64,000 nt of DNA, taken from contig NZ_CABUOL010000003.1 in the NCBI RefSeq assembly GCF_902493215.1, positions 170,263 to 234,262 of the forward strand. The letters are read 5' to 3'. Position numbers and translations under genes: made by a program. The stretch is from an uncultured Mediterranea sp. (GTDB lineage: Bacteria; Bacteroidota; Bacteroidia; Bacteroidales; Bacteroidaceae). Below the pieces are notes generated by a model that was given only the letters and a program-made list of their open reading frames with translations, did not search any database and had not been told where the DNA came from. The stretch's first letter is position 1. The number at the start of each line of letters is the position of its first letter. Below, one piece after another: positions 23,527 through 32,330 of the stretch.

Positions 23527-24375
23527 ATGAAACGAATAGCCATCCAAGGAACACTGGGTTCCTTCCACGACATTGCAGCACACCGGTACTTCGAAGGCGA
23601 AGACATAGAACTGATCTGCTGCGCTACATTTGAAGACGTGTTCAAGTCCATCCGCCACGACAGCCAGGTCATCGGCATGCTGGCCATCGAGAACACCATT
23701 GCAGGCAGCCTGCTCTACAACAACGAACTGCTGCGACAGAGCGGCACACAAATCATCGGCGAACACAAACTGCGCATCTCGCACAGCTTCGTCTGCCTGC
23801 CCGAAGAAGACTGGGACGACATTACCGAGGTCAACTCGCACCCCATCGCCCTGATGCAGTGCCGCGAGTTCCTGAGCCAACATCCCAACATCAAGGTGGT
23901 GGAAGGCGAGGACACTGCCCTCAGTGCCGAAATCATCAAAAAACAACACCTGAAAGGACACGCCGCCATCTGCTCGAAGGCTGCCGCCGAACTTTATGGC
24001 ATGAAGGTGTTGCAGGAGGGTATCGAGACGAACAAACACAACTTCACCCGCTTCCTCGTGGTGGCTGATCCGTGGCAGGTGGACGAACTGAGCCGCCACC
24101 GCAACCGCGAGCCCAACAAGGCCAGCCTGGTGTTCACCCTGCCCCACACCGAGGGGAGCCTTTCGCAGGTGCTGTCCATCCTCTCGTTCTACCGCATCAA
24201 CCTGACCAAGATACAGTCGCTGCCCATCATCGGACGGGAATGGGAATATCAGTTCTACGTGGACGTCATGTTCGACCAACTCTTGAGATACAAGCAGGCG
24301 CTTGCCGCCATCAGCCCACTGACCAAAGAATTAAAGATATTAGGAGAATACGAAGATGGAAAATCAACATTGTAA
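23527..24375 (+). CDS. pheA: Prephenate dehydratase
   Basis: 282 residues. It converts prephenate to phenylpyruvate in phenylalanine synthesis. The catalytic domain starts IAIQGTLGSFHDIAA and carries the family TRF motif in HNFTRFLVV. An ACT domain begins near residue 200 (SLVFTLPHTEGSLSQVL). The usual ACT motif ESRP is replaced here by QSLP (KIQSLPIIGREWEY), so phenylalanine feedback may differ from that of E. coli. There is no chorismate mutase domain; that activity is on the DAHP synthase encoded downstream. The stop overlaps the aminotransferase start by 20 bases. Confidence 0.92.
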   Translation: MKRIAIQGTLGSFHDIAAHRYFEGEDIELICCATFEDVFKSIRHDSQVIGMLAIENTIAGSLLYNNELLRQSGTQIIGEHKLRISHSFVCLPEEDWDDITEVNSHPIALMQCREFLSQHPNIKVVEGEDTALSAEIIKKQHLKGHAAICSKAAAELYGMKVLQEGIETNKHNFTRFLVVADPWQVDELSRHRNREPNKASLVFTLPHTEGSLSQVLSILSFYRINLTKIQSLPIIGREWEYQFYVDVMFDQLLRYKQALAAISPLTKELKILGEYEDGKSTL

Positions 24376-25552
24376 TAAAACTACAAGCTACAAGCCAGCC
24401 GACCGTCTGGCCTCGGTCAGCGAATACTACTTCTCGCGCAAGCTGAAGGAAGTGGCCCAGATGAACGCACAGGGTATGGACGTCATCAGCCTGGGCATCG
24501 GCAGCCCCGACATGCCGCCCTCGGCCAAAACCATAGAGACCTTATGCGAAGCGGCACAGAACCCCGACGGTCACGGATACATGCCTTACGTGGGCATCCC
24601 CGAACTGCGCAAGAGTTTCGCCGCGTGGTACAAGCGCTGGTATGGTGTAGAGCTCGACCCGCAGACCGAGATACAGCCGCTCATCGGATCGAAAGAAGGT
24701 ATCCTGCACGTCACACTGGCCTTCGTCAACCCCGGCGAGCAGGTACTGGTGCCCAATCCGGGCTACCCCACCTATACTTCGCTGAGCAAGATACTGGGGG
24801 CCGAGGTGGTGAACTACAACCTGAAGGAGGAAGACGGCTGGATGCCCGACTGGGAACAGCTGGAGGCGCTGGACACGAGCCGCGTCAAACTGATGTGGAC
24901 CAACTATCCCAACATGCCGACCGGTGCGCCCGCCACTCCCGAGCTTTATGAACGGCTGGTGGACTTCGCCCGCCGGAAAGGCATCATCATCGTGAACGAC
25001 AACCCCTACAGCTTCATCCTGAACGACCATCCGCTGAGCATCCTCAGCGTGCCGGGCGCCAAAGAGTGTTGTATTGAGTTCAACTCCATGAGCAAGAGCC
25101 ACAACATGCCGGGCTGGCGTATCGGCATGTTGGCTTCGAACCCGCAGTTCGTGCAATGGGTACTGAAGGTGAAGAGCAACATCGACAGCGGCATGTTCCG
25201 CGCCATGCAGCTGGCCGCCGCCACCGCCCTCGAGGCCGACGCCGACTGGTACGAGGGCAACAACCGCAACTACCGCAACCGCCGCCGGCTGGCCGGAGAA
25301 ATCATGCACACACTGGGCTGCACGTACGACGAGCGGCAGGTGGGTATGTTCCTCTGGGGACGCATCCCAGACTCGTGCAAGGACGTGGAGGAACTGACCG
25401 AACGCGTGCTCCACGAGGCCCGCGTCTTCATCACTCCCGGCTTCATTTTCGGTTCGAACGGCGCACGCTACATCCGCATCTCGCTCTGCTGCAAGGACGC
25501 GAAGCTGGAGGAGGCGCTGGAGAGAATCAGGAAAATGAAGAATGAAGAATGA
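24356..25552 (+). CDS. PLP-dependent aminotransferase (fold I), aromatic pathway
   Basis: 398 residues of the class I/II aminotransferase family. Visible features are VISLGIGSPDMPP near the start, GYMPYVGIPELRK, NPGYPTY, the NYPNMPTGA motif, and the PLP lysine in SMSKSHNMPGWRIG. Its place between pheA and the DAHP synthase/chorismate mutase gene suggests transamination of phenylpyruvate and hydroxyphenylpyruvate, or of prephenate. The start lies inside the end of pheA with a 20-base overlap in another frame, so translation may be coupled. Confidence 0.88.
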   Translation: MENQHCNKTTSYKPADRLASVSEYYFSRKLKEVAQMNAQGMDVISLGIGSPDMPPSAKTIETLCEAAQNPDGHGYMPYVGIPELRKSFAAWYKRWYGVELDPQTEIQPLIGSKEGILHVTLAFVNPGEQVLVPNPGYPTYTSLSKILGAEVVNYNLKEEDGWMPDWEQLEALDTSRVKLMWTNYPNMPTGAPATPELYERLVDFARRKGIIIVNDNPYSFILNDHPLSILSVPGAKECCIEFNSMSKSHNMPGWRIGMLASNPQFVQWVLKVKSNIDSGMFRAMQLAAATALEADADWYEGNNRNYRNRRRLAGEIMHTLGCTYDERQVGMFLWGRIPDSCKDVEELTERVLHEARVFITPGFIFGSNGARYIRISLCCKDAKLEEALERIRKMKNEE

Positions 25553-25682
25553 GGAACGAAGAATTCCCAACCGCATCATTCGTAAACCACAGAACAATTA
25601 ATAAACATAAGAACATACAATGATGAATCCGTAAGAACGAGAAGGCCAACACAGCAAATTCTTCCTACTTCATTCATCATTC
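25540..25682. repeat. Long inverted repeat between aminotransferase and DAHP synthase genes
   Basis: gaatgaagaatgaggaacga (from 25540) is mirrored, with some mismatches, by the segment aattcttcctacttcattca and onward to 25682. The loop is about 90 bases and the left arm overlaps the end of the aminotransferase gene. It may influence expression between the two cistrons. Confidence 0.5.
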
Positions 25683-25696
25683 TAAATTCAATCGTT

Positions 25697-26764
25697 ATGG
25701 AACTCGAATTAGAGAAAATTACGCTTCCGGGCGTGGACGACAAGCGCCCCCTGGTGATTGCAGGCCCCTGCAGCGCCGAGACTGAAGAACAAGTGATGGA
25801 AACCGCACGCCAGCTGGCCGCACGCGGCATCAAGATATTCCGTGCGGGCATCTGGAAACCCCGCACCAAGCCCGGAGGCTTCGAAGGCGTGGGTGTGGAC
25901 GGACTGCCCTGGCTCAAGGAAGTGAAGCAGGAAACGGGCATGTACGTATCCACTGAAGTGGCCACGGCCAAGCATGTGTTCGAAGCGCTGAAGGCCGGCA
26001 TCGACATCCTGTGGATAGGTGCACGCACGGCAGCCAACCCCTTCGCCATGCAGGAGATAGCGGATGCGCTGAAGGGCGTGGACATCCCCGTGCTGGTGAA
26101 GAACCCCGTGAACCCCGACCTCGAGCTGTGGATCGGTGCCCTCGAACGCATCAACCAGGCCGGACTGAAACGGCTGGCAGCCATCCACCGCGGCTTCTCG
26201 GCCTACGACAAGCGCATCTACCGCAACCTGCCGCAATGGCACATCCCCATCGAGCTGCGCCGCCGCATCCCTAACCTGCCCATCCTTTGCGACCCGAGCC
26301 ACATCGGCGGCAAGCGCGAGCTGGTGGCCCCGCTGTGCCAGCAGGCCATGGACCTGGGCTTCGACGGCCTCATCGTGGAGAGCCACTGCAACCCCGACTG
26401 CGCCTGGAGCGACGCCGCACAGCAGGTAACGCCGGACATCCTGGACTACATCCTGAACCTGCTCGTCATCCGCGACACCACGCAGAGCACCGAGAACCTG
26501 GCCGAGCTGCGCAAACAGATTGACGAATGCGACGACAACCTCATCCAGGAGCTGGCCAAGCGTATGCGTGTGGCCCGCGAGATAGGCACCTACAAGAAGG
26601 AGCACGCCATGACCATCCTCCAGACAGGCCGCTACAACGAGATTCTGGAGAAGCGCGGCTCGCAAGGCGCCCTGTGCGGCATGGATGCCGACTTCATCAA
26701 GAAAGTGTTCGAAGCCATACACGAAGAAAGTGTAAGACAGCAGATGGAAATCATTAACAAGTAG
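25697..26764 (+). CDS. Bifunctional DAHP synthase / chorismate mutase
   Basis: 355 residues. Residues 1 to about 255 are a type I-beta (KDO8P-like) 3-deoxy-arabino-heptulosonate 7-phosphate synthase: VIAGPCSAETEEQ, FRAGIWKPRTKPGGFEG, LVKNPVNPD, CDPSHIGGKRE and ESHCNPD. Residues about 265-355 are an AroQ-type chorismate mutase (LAELRKQIDECDDNLIQELA, ARMR-like RVAREIGTYKK). It catalyses the first step of the shikimate pathway and the branch to prephenate. The fused mutase explains why pheA and tyrA here lack one. Confidence 0.93.
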   Translation: MELELEKITLPGVDDKRPLVIAGPCSAETEEQVMETARQLAARGIKIFRAGIWKPRTKPGGFEGVGVDGLPWLKEVKQETGMYVSTEVATAKHVFEALKAGIDILWIGARTAANPFAMQEIADALKGVDIPVLVKNPVNPDLELWIGALERINQAGLKRLAAIHRGFSAYDKRIYRNLPQWHIPIELRRRIPNLPILCDPSHIGGKRELVAPLCQQAMDLGFDGLIVESHCNPDCAWSDAAQQVTPDILDYILNLLVIRDTTQSTENLAELRKQIDECDDNLIQELAKRMRVAREIGTYKKEHAMTILQTGRYNEILEKRGSQGALCGMDADFIKKVFEAIHEESVRQQMEIINK

Positions 26765-26852
26765 CGGTTAACGGTTAGTGGTGAGCGGTTAGTATTCCAT
26801 GCGGACGGACGCTAATCGCTCACCACTAACCACTTACCGCTCACCACTAACC
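26764..26852. repeat. Inverted repeat of GGTTAGTGGTGAGCGGTTAG words
   Basis: The left arm contains ggttagtggtgagcggttag. The right arm contains ctaatcgctcaccactaacc followed by a second ccgctcaccactaacc, with about 18 bases between the arms. A related single-strand version lies at 55400-55440. It separates DAHP synthase/chorismate mutase from prephenate dehydrogenase. Confidence 0.7.
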
Positions 26853-26861
26853 CCTATCAAC

Positions 26862-27635
26862 ATGAGAATCCTGATCCTCGGAGCCGGAAAGATGGGCTCC
26901 TTCTTCAACGACGTACTGAGTTTCCAGCACGAGACGGCCGTGTTCGACGTCAACCCGCACCAGCTGCGCTTCGTCTATAACACCTACCGCTTCACCACGC
27001 TGGACGAGATAAAGGAATTTGAACCCGAGCTGGTCATCAACGCCGCCACGGTGAAGTACACCCTCGACGCCTTCCGCCAGGTGTTGCCTGTGCTACCCAA
27101 GGACTGCATCCTGAGCGACATCGCCTCCGTGAAGACCGGACTGAAGGCCTTCTACAAGGAAAGCGGCTTCCGCTACGTATCCACGCACCCCATGTTCGGC
27201 CCCACCTTTGCCAGCCTCAACAACCTGAGCACGGAAAACGCCATCATTATCACCGAGGGCGACCACCTGGGCCGCATCTTCTTCAAGGACCTCTACCAGA
27301 CGCTGAAGCTGAACATCTTCGAATACACGTTCGACGAGCACGACGAGACGGTGGCCTACTCCCTGTCTATCCCCTTCGTCTCGACCTTCGTCTTCGCCGC
27401 CGTGATGAAGCACCAGGACGCGCCGGGTACCACCTTCAAGAAGCACATGGCCATTGCCCGCGGCCTGATGAGCGAGGACGACTACCTGCTGCAGGAAATC
27501 CTCTTCAACCCCCGCACGCCCGCCCAGGTGGCCAACATCCGCACGGAGCTGAAGAACCTGCTCGAAATCATCGAGAAGAAGGATGCCGACGGCATGAAGC
27601 AGTACCTGACACGGTTGCGCGAGAAGCTGAAATAG
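26862..27635 (+). CDS. tyrA: Prephenate dehydrogenase
   Basis: 257 residues from MRILILGAGKMGSFF; the open frame starts earlier, inside the inverted repeat. The Rossmann motif GAGKMG binds NAD. DIASVKTGLKAF and STHPMFGPT match the prephenate dehydrogenase active-site region, where the His and Ser/Thr bind substrate. It makes 4-hydroxyphenylpyruvate for tyrosine. It is short and lacks an ACT domain, so its control may lie at the leader attenuator. Last gene of the aromatic operon. Confidence 0.9.
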   Translation: MRILILGAGKMGSFFNDVLSFQHETAVFDVNPHQLRFVYNTYRFTTLDEIKEFEPELVINAATVKYTLDAFRQVLPVLPKDCILSDIASVKTGLKAFYKESGFRYVSTHPMFGPTFASLNNLSTENAIIITEGDHLGRIFFKDLYQTLKLNIFEYTFDEHDETVAYSLSIPFVSTFVFAAVMKHQDAPGTTFKKHMAIARGLMSEDDYLLQEILFNPRTPAQVANIRTELKNLLEIIEKKDADGMKQYLTRLREKLK

Positions 27636-27767
27636 CATCCAATATGTAAAATAATTTCTGCCCATCCATTTTCCTCCGCACCAAGGGGAGGCCGGGTGCT
27701 GGCGGGACACACCGTTCCGCCAGCATCTTGAAAACCAGCCCATTACAGCAGACGGCAAGTCTGCCGC

Positions 27768-27880
27768 GGAGACATACGTTTGTCTCTGCCGGAGAGAAAC
27801 GTTTGTCTCTGCCCGAGAGATACCGTTTGTCTCACCCCATGACATACGTTTGTCTTGCCCGGTGACACACGTATGTCTCC
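27768..27880. repeat. Array of GAGACATACGTTTGTCTC palindromes
   Basis: Five spaced units of an 18-base near-palindrome (gagacatacgtttgtctc, gagaaacgtttgtctc, gagataccgtttgtctc, gacatacgtttgtc, gacacacgtatgtctc), separated by 4-8 bases of C/G-rich spacer. It lies in the gene-free 27636-28001 stretch between tyrA and dnaG. Confidence 0.7.
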
Positions 27881-27984
27881 GGCCTGCGGAATCGTGTAAA
27901 ACATTTTCACCATCCACAGACTGATTTCACTACCCTCCGGGAAATTATCCTCCCCGACGGGAAGGGAATGTCGGAAATTACCCG

Positions 27985-27992
27985 TACCTTTG
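27985..27992 (+). promoter_or_regulatory. Promoter of dnaG, -7 box TACCTTTG
   Basis: TAnnTTTG match only 9 bases before the dnaG ATG at 28002, which implies a very short or no 5' leader. Confidence 0.6.
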
Positions 27993-28001
27993 CCCGCTGA
28001 A

Positions 28002-30107
28002 ATGATAGACCAAGCCACCATAGACCGGATACTGGACGCGGCGCAGATTTACGACGTCGTGTCGGACTTCGTGACCCTGCGCAAGCGCGGCGTCAACTAC
28101 GTGGGCCTCTGCCCCTTCCACGACGACAAGACGCCCTCGTTCTACGTCTCGCCCGCCAAGGGCCTCTGCAAGTGCTTCGCCTGCGGCAAGGGCGGCAACG
28201 CCGTCCACTTCATCATGGAGCACGAACAACTCAGCTACCCCGACGCCCTGCGCTTCCTGGCCAAGAAATACGGCATCGAAATCAAGGAACGCGAACTGAC
28301 GGGCGAAGAGAAGGCCGCGCAGAGCGAGCGCGAGAGCCTGTTCGTCGTCAATCAGTGGGCCTGCGACTATTTCCGCCGCACCCTGCGGCAGACCGACGAG
28401 GGGCGCAACATCGGCATGGCCTATTTCCGCAACCGCGGCTTCCGCGACGACATCATCGAGAAGTTCCAGCTAGGCTACTGCACCGAGAGCCACGACGCCA
28501 TGGCCCGCGAGGCCCTAGCCAAGGGGTACAAGCAGGAGTATCTGGTGAAAACCGGCCTCTGCTACGAGACGGACGACCACCGCCTGCGCGACCGCTTCTG
28601 GGGGCGCGTCATCTTCCCCGTCCACACGCTGAGCGGCAAGGTGGTAGCCTTCGGCGGACGTGTACTGGCCTCCGCCACCAAGGGCGTCAAGGTGAAGTAC
28701 GTCAACTCGCCCGAATCGGAAATCTACCACAAGAGCAACGAACTCTACGGCATGTATCAGGCCAAGCAGGCCATCGTTAAGCAAGACCGCTGCTACCTGG
28801 CCGAGGGCTATACGGACGTCATCTCCATGCACCAGAGCGGGGTGGAGAACGTGGTGGCCTCATCGGGCACGGCGCTCACCACGCAGCATATCAAGATGAT
28901 ACACCGCTTCACCAACAACCTAACGGTGCTCTACGACGGCGACGCGGCCGGCATCAAGGCCTCCCTGCGAGGCATCGACATGCTGCTCGAAGAGGGGATG
29001 AACATCAAGGTGTGCCTCCTGCCCGACGGCGACGACCCCGACTCCTATGCCCGCAAACACAACTCCACGGAGTTCCAGGCCTTCATCCGCGAGCACGAGA
29101 CGGACTTCATCCGCTTCAAGACCAACCTGCTGATGGAAGACGCCGGCCAGGACCCCATCCGCCGGGCCGAACTGATAGGCAACATCGTGCAGAGCATCTC
29201 CGTCATCCCCGAAGCCATCGTGCGCGACGTGTATATCAAGGAATGTGCCCAGCTGCTGCACGTCGAAGACCGCCTGCTCGTCTCCGAAGTGGCCAAGCGC
29301 CGTGAGAAGGAAGCCGAACGCAAGGCCGAACAGCGCGAACGCGAACGCCGCCGCACTACGGCTGCCGCACAGCCGGCCGACAATACACAGGCACAGGCAG
29401 GCAACATCCCCGCCCCCACGACAGAGGAACTGCCGCCCGAGGCCTATGCCGCCCCCTTCCCCGACGATTCTTCTATACCGACAACGGGTACCGCGGAAGC
29501 AGCGGACAGCTACACTTCCTTCATCCCCCAGGAAGGCAAGGAGGGGCAGGAGTTCTACCGCTACGAACGGCTCATCCTGCAGATGGTGGTCCGTTATGGC
29601 GAGCGTGTCATGTGCAACGTGGCCGACGAAGAGGGCAAGGAAATCCCCGTGACGGTCATCGAGTTCGTGGTGGCCGACCTCCAGCAGGACGACCTTGCCT
29701 TCCACAATCCGCTCCACCGCCAGATGATGACCGAAGCCGCCGCCCACCTGCACGACGAAGGTTTCCGGGCCGAGCACTACTTCCTGACGCATCCCGACCC
29801 AGTCATCAGCCGCCTGAGCACGGAGCTCATCAGCGACCGCTACCAGCTGAGCAAATACCACTATAAGAATCAGAAGATTGTAACCGACGAAGAACGGCTC
29901 TACGAACTGGTGCCGCTGCTCACCACCAACTTCAAGTATGCCATCGTCAGCGAAGAACTGAAACACATGATGCGCGCCCTGCAGGACCCCAAGGTGGTGC
30001 AGGACGAAGCGCAATGCAACGCCATCATGCAACGATACAGCGAGTTGCGCGAGGTACAGAGCCTCATGGCCAAGCGCCTGGGCGACCGCGTGGTGCTCAG
30101 CCTCTGA
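28002..30107 (+). CDS. dnaG: DNA primase
   Basis: 701 residues from MIDQATIDRILDAAQI; an upstream TTG would lie in the -7 box and is rejected. It makes RNA primers at the replication fork. The CHC2 zinc finger is clear (LCPFHDDKTPS, KCFACGKGGNAVHF). Then the catalytic core with the Toprim motifs (LAEGYTDVI, LYDGDAAGIKA, LPDGDDPDSYA). Residues about 430-500 form a charged, then Pro/Ala-rich linker, and the C-terminal part would bind DnaB helicase. The length is slightly above the E. coli enzyme because of the linker. Confidence 0.95.
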   Translation: MIDQATIDRILDAAQIYDVVSDFVTLRKRGVNYVGLCPFHDDKTPSFYVSPAKGLCKCFACGKGGNAVHFIMEHEQLSYPDALRFLAKKYGIEIKERELTGEEKAAQSERESLFVVNQWACDYFRRTLRQTDEGRNIGMAYFRNRGFRDDIIEKFQLGYCTESHDAMAREALAKGYKQEYLVKTGLCYETDDHRLRDRFWGRVIFPVHTLSGKVVAFGGRVLASATKGVKVKYVNSPESEIYHKSNELYGMYQAKQAIVKQDRCYLAEGYTDVISMHQSGVENVVASSGTALTTQHIKMIHRFTNNLTVLYDGDAAGIKASLRGIDMLLEEGMNIKVCLLPDGDDPDSYARKHNSTEFQAFIREHETDFIRFKTNLLMEDAGQDPIRRAELIGNIVQSISVIPEAIVRDVYIKECAQLLHVEDRLLVSEVAKRREKEAERKAEQRERERRRTTAAAQPADNTQAQAGNIPAPTTEELPPEAYAAPFPDDSSIPTTGTAEAADSYTSFIPQEGKEGQEFYRYERLILQMVVRYGERVMCNVADEEGKEIPVTVIEFVVADLQQDDLAFHNPLHRQMMTEAAAHLHDEGFRAEHYFLTHPDPVISRLSTELISDRYQLSKYHYKNQKIVTDEERLYELVPLLTTNFKYAIVSEELKHMMRALQDPKVVQDEAQCNAIMQRYSELREVQSLMAKRLGDRVVLSL

Positions 30108-30154
30108 CCGCCTGCCTCCATCCGTAGAGGGACAAACGGTGTTTCCTTTACATG

Positions 30155-30838
30155 TCAAGGATTGATTTCACGCTCCAGCGAATCGATTTTCTCGAGCGTC
30201 TGGCCTGCTCCCATCGAAGGGAAGAGCGTCATGACGTGACGCAGGTAGGTCCGCGCCTTGGTATAACCGGTATCGAACAGCTCCGACAATTCGTCCCGAT
30301 AGCGGGCATATTGCATCCGCGTGGGCGAAGGTATACGGCGGTAGTCGGCATCCAGCTTCTTGCGTGCGTCCTCGGCCTGCAGATAATAATAGTTCCCCAG
30401 AAAAATACAGGCCTGCAGATTATCGGCATCCAGGGTGATTACCTTTTCATAGGTTTCGAGCGCGTCCGACAACTTGCCACGGCGTACTTCCATCTCTCCA
30501 CTGGCTACAAGCAAGTTCACATCGTCGGGCTTGTGGGCGAGCTGTTCCTTGTAAAACAAATAAGCCTTGTCATAGTTGGCCGCCTCCCTGTAACGTTCGG
30601 CCAGCGAGGCGGCAAAAGGAAGAGCCAAGTCCGAGGACTTGTCCACACGGGTCCAATAAAACATTTCCGCCTGTGAGGCATTGGCCTGACAGGCTTGACG
30701 GAACAGGCTTTCGGCATATCCCGTCTGTCCGGAAGCAACAGCCTCCGGCACTTTCTGCAACAAGGCTTCGGCCGACTGGCCATACACAGCCAGCGGAAGC
30801 ATGCAACAATACAACAAAAGAAAAGTCAAGGTCTTCAT
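30155..30838 (-). CDS. Secreted TPR-like protein
   Basis: 227 residues with a Sec signal peptide ending LAVYGQ at about residue 21. The rest is helical repeats of TPR type, including YREAANYDKAYLFYKEQLA and GKLSDALETYEKVITLDADN. It should be periplasmic or attached to the outer membrane through partners. It is transcribed alone, convergent with dnaG, from a likely promoter at 30896. Function unknown. Confidence 0.75.
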   Translation of the reverse strand: MKTLTFLLLYCCMLPLAVYGQSAEALLQKVPEAVASGQTGYAESLFRQACQANASQAEMFYWTRVDKSSDLALPFAASLAERYREAANYDKAYLFYKEQLAHKPDDVNLLVASGEMEVRRGKLSDALETYEKVITLDADNLQACIFLGNYYYLQAEDARKKLDADYRRIPSPTRMQYARYRDELSELFDTGYTKARTYLRHVMTLFPSMGAGQTLEKIDSLEREINP

Positions 30839-30895
30839 AAGGCATCAAATAGTCAGTTCAGTATAGTCTTGGCCCATCTTCTCGACAAAGCCTCA

Positions 30896-30903
30896 CAAAA
30901 TTA
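30896..30903 (-). promoter_or_regulatory. Promoter, -7 box TAATTTTG
   Basis: Minus-strand TAnnTTTG match 57 bases upstream of the secreted TPR gene. Confidence 0.5.
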
Positions 30904-30981
30904 GCGAGTTTCCATCAGACCGTCAAGTAAATTCATGAGAAATTATGCAAAATCTTATCAGCATTTCCCACCGATTCTGCT

Positions 30982-30989
30982 TACCTTTG
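30982..30989 (+). promoter_or_regulatory. Promoter, -7 box TACCTTTG
   Basis: TAnnTTTG match 17 bases before the ATG of the MATE gene at 31007. Confidence 0.6.
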
Positions 30990-31006
30990 CGCCCGCCAAG
31001 CAAAAT

Positions 31007-32320
31007 ATGAAAAAGACTGACCGAGAAATACTGGGAATCGCCCTGCCTGCCATCGTGTCGAACATCACGGTGCCGTTGCTGGGACTGGCCGACGTGGCCA
31101 TCGTAGGCCATCTGGGCGATGCCTCCTATATCGGCGCCATTGCCGTGGGAGGTATGCTGTTCAATATCATCTACTGGATTTTCGGTTTCCTGCGTATGGG
31201 CACAAGCGGCATGACCGCTCAGCTATACGGAAAACAAAATCGGACCGAAATTGTTCAGATGCTGGTTCGGGCCGCAGTCATCGGAGGGGGCATTGCACTG
31301 GTACTCATCGCCCTCCAGATTCCCATCCGCGAAGGCGCCTTTCTGCTCATCCGGCCTACCGAAACCGTCGGCCGGCTGGCTACAACCTACTTCCACATCT
31401 GCATTTGGGGAGCTCCCGCCATGCTGGGACTCTATGGACTGACCGGCTGGTACATCGGCATGCAGAACTCGCGTATCCCGATGCTGATAGCCATTACACA
31501 GAACGTGGTGAACATTGCAGCCAGTCTTTGCCTGGTCTATCTGTGCGGCATGAAGGTAGAAGGCGTGGCCTTGGGTACCCTCATCGCCCAGTATGCCGGC
31601 CTGCTGATGGGCATCCTGCTCTGGATACGCCATTACGGATATCTGCGCTCCAGTTTCCACAGGGAAGGGCTGTTCCGCCGCCCAATCATGACGCGTTTCT
31701 TCAAAGTGAACCGAGACATCTTCCTGCGTACTCTCTGCCTGGTGGCAGTCACTCTCTTCTTCACCTCCGCCGGAGCGGGGCAAGGGGATATCATCCTGGC
31801 CGTCAACACCCTGCTGATGCAGCTGTTTACCCTCTATTCCTATATAATGGACGGATTTGCCTATGCAGGCGAAGCCTTAAGCGGGAAGTTCATCGGTGCA
31901 GGCGACCGTTCCTCATTCTCCACAACCGTCCGACGCCTGTTCGGCTGGGGAACAGCCATGGCTCTGCTGTTCACGGCCGTCTATGCACTGGGTGGACAGA
32001 ACTTTCTGAACCTGCTGACCGACGATTCGTCGGTAACCGAAGCCGCCGCCGACTTTTTCGGATGGGCACTCCTCATCCCCGCAGTCGGCATGGCCGCCTT
32101 CATCTGGGACGGTATTTATATCGGTGCTACCTACACACGCGGCATGCTACAGGCTATGGGAGTGGCAGCAGCCTTGTTTTTCCTTCTTTATTATAGTCTA
32201 TATTCTATTTGGGGTAACCACGCCCTATGGCTTGCTTTTCTGATCTATCTGTCAGCCCGTGGTCTGGTACAAACAATTCTGGCCCGCCGTCTATATCGGA
32301 AAGTCTTTCCCAAAAAATAA
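31007..32320 (+). CDS. MATE family efflux transporter
   Basis: 437 residues from MKKTDREILGIALPAIVSN; an upstream ATG lies before the promoter. There are twelve hydrophobic segments in two related halves, as in MATE proteins that export cationic compounds by Na+ or H+ antiport. The opening LPAIVSNITVPLLGLADVAIVGHLG is typical of the DinF-like branch. It is a single gene with its own promoter and ends 10 bases before the convergent helicase gene. The substrate cannot be predicted. Confidence 0.9.
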   Translation: MKKTDREILGIALPAIVSNITVPLLGLADVAIVGHLGDASYIGAIAVGGMLFNIIYWIFGFLRMGTSGMTAQLYGKQNRTEIVQMLVRAAVIGGGIALVLIALQIPIREGAFLLIRPTETVGRLATTYFHICIWGAPAMLGLYGLTGWYIGMQNSRIPMLIAITQNVVNIAASLCLVYLCGMKVEGVALGTLIAQYAGLLMGILLWIRHYGYLRSSFHREGLFRRPIMTRFFKVNRDIFLRTLCLVAVTLFFTSAGAGQGDIILAVNTLLMQLFTLYSYIMDGFAYAGEALSGKFIGAGDRSSFSTTVRRLFGWGTAMALLFTAVYALGGQNFLNLLTDDSSVTEAAADFFGWALLIPAVGMAAFIWDGIYIGATYTRGMLQAMGVAAALFFLLYYSLYSIWGNHALWLAFLIYLSARGLVQTILARRLYRKVFPKK

Positions 32321-32330
32321 TACCAAGAAC

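Noticed and set aside
28920..30158. 412-codon minus-strand frame opposite dnaG
   Set aside because: Antisense shadow of the DnaG gene caused by high GC at third positions.
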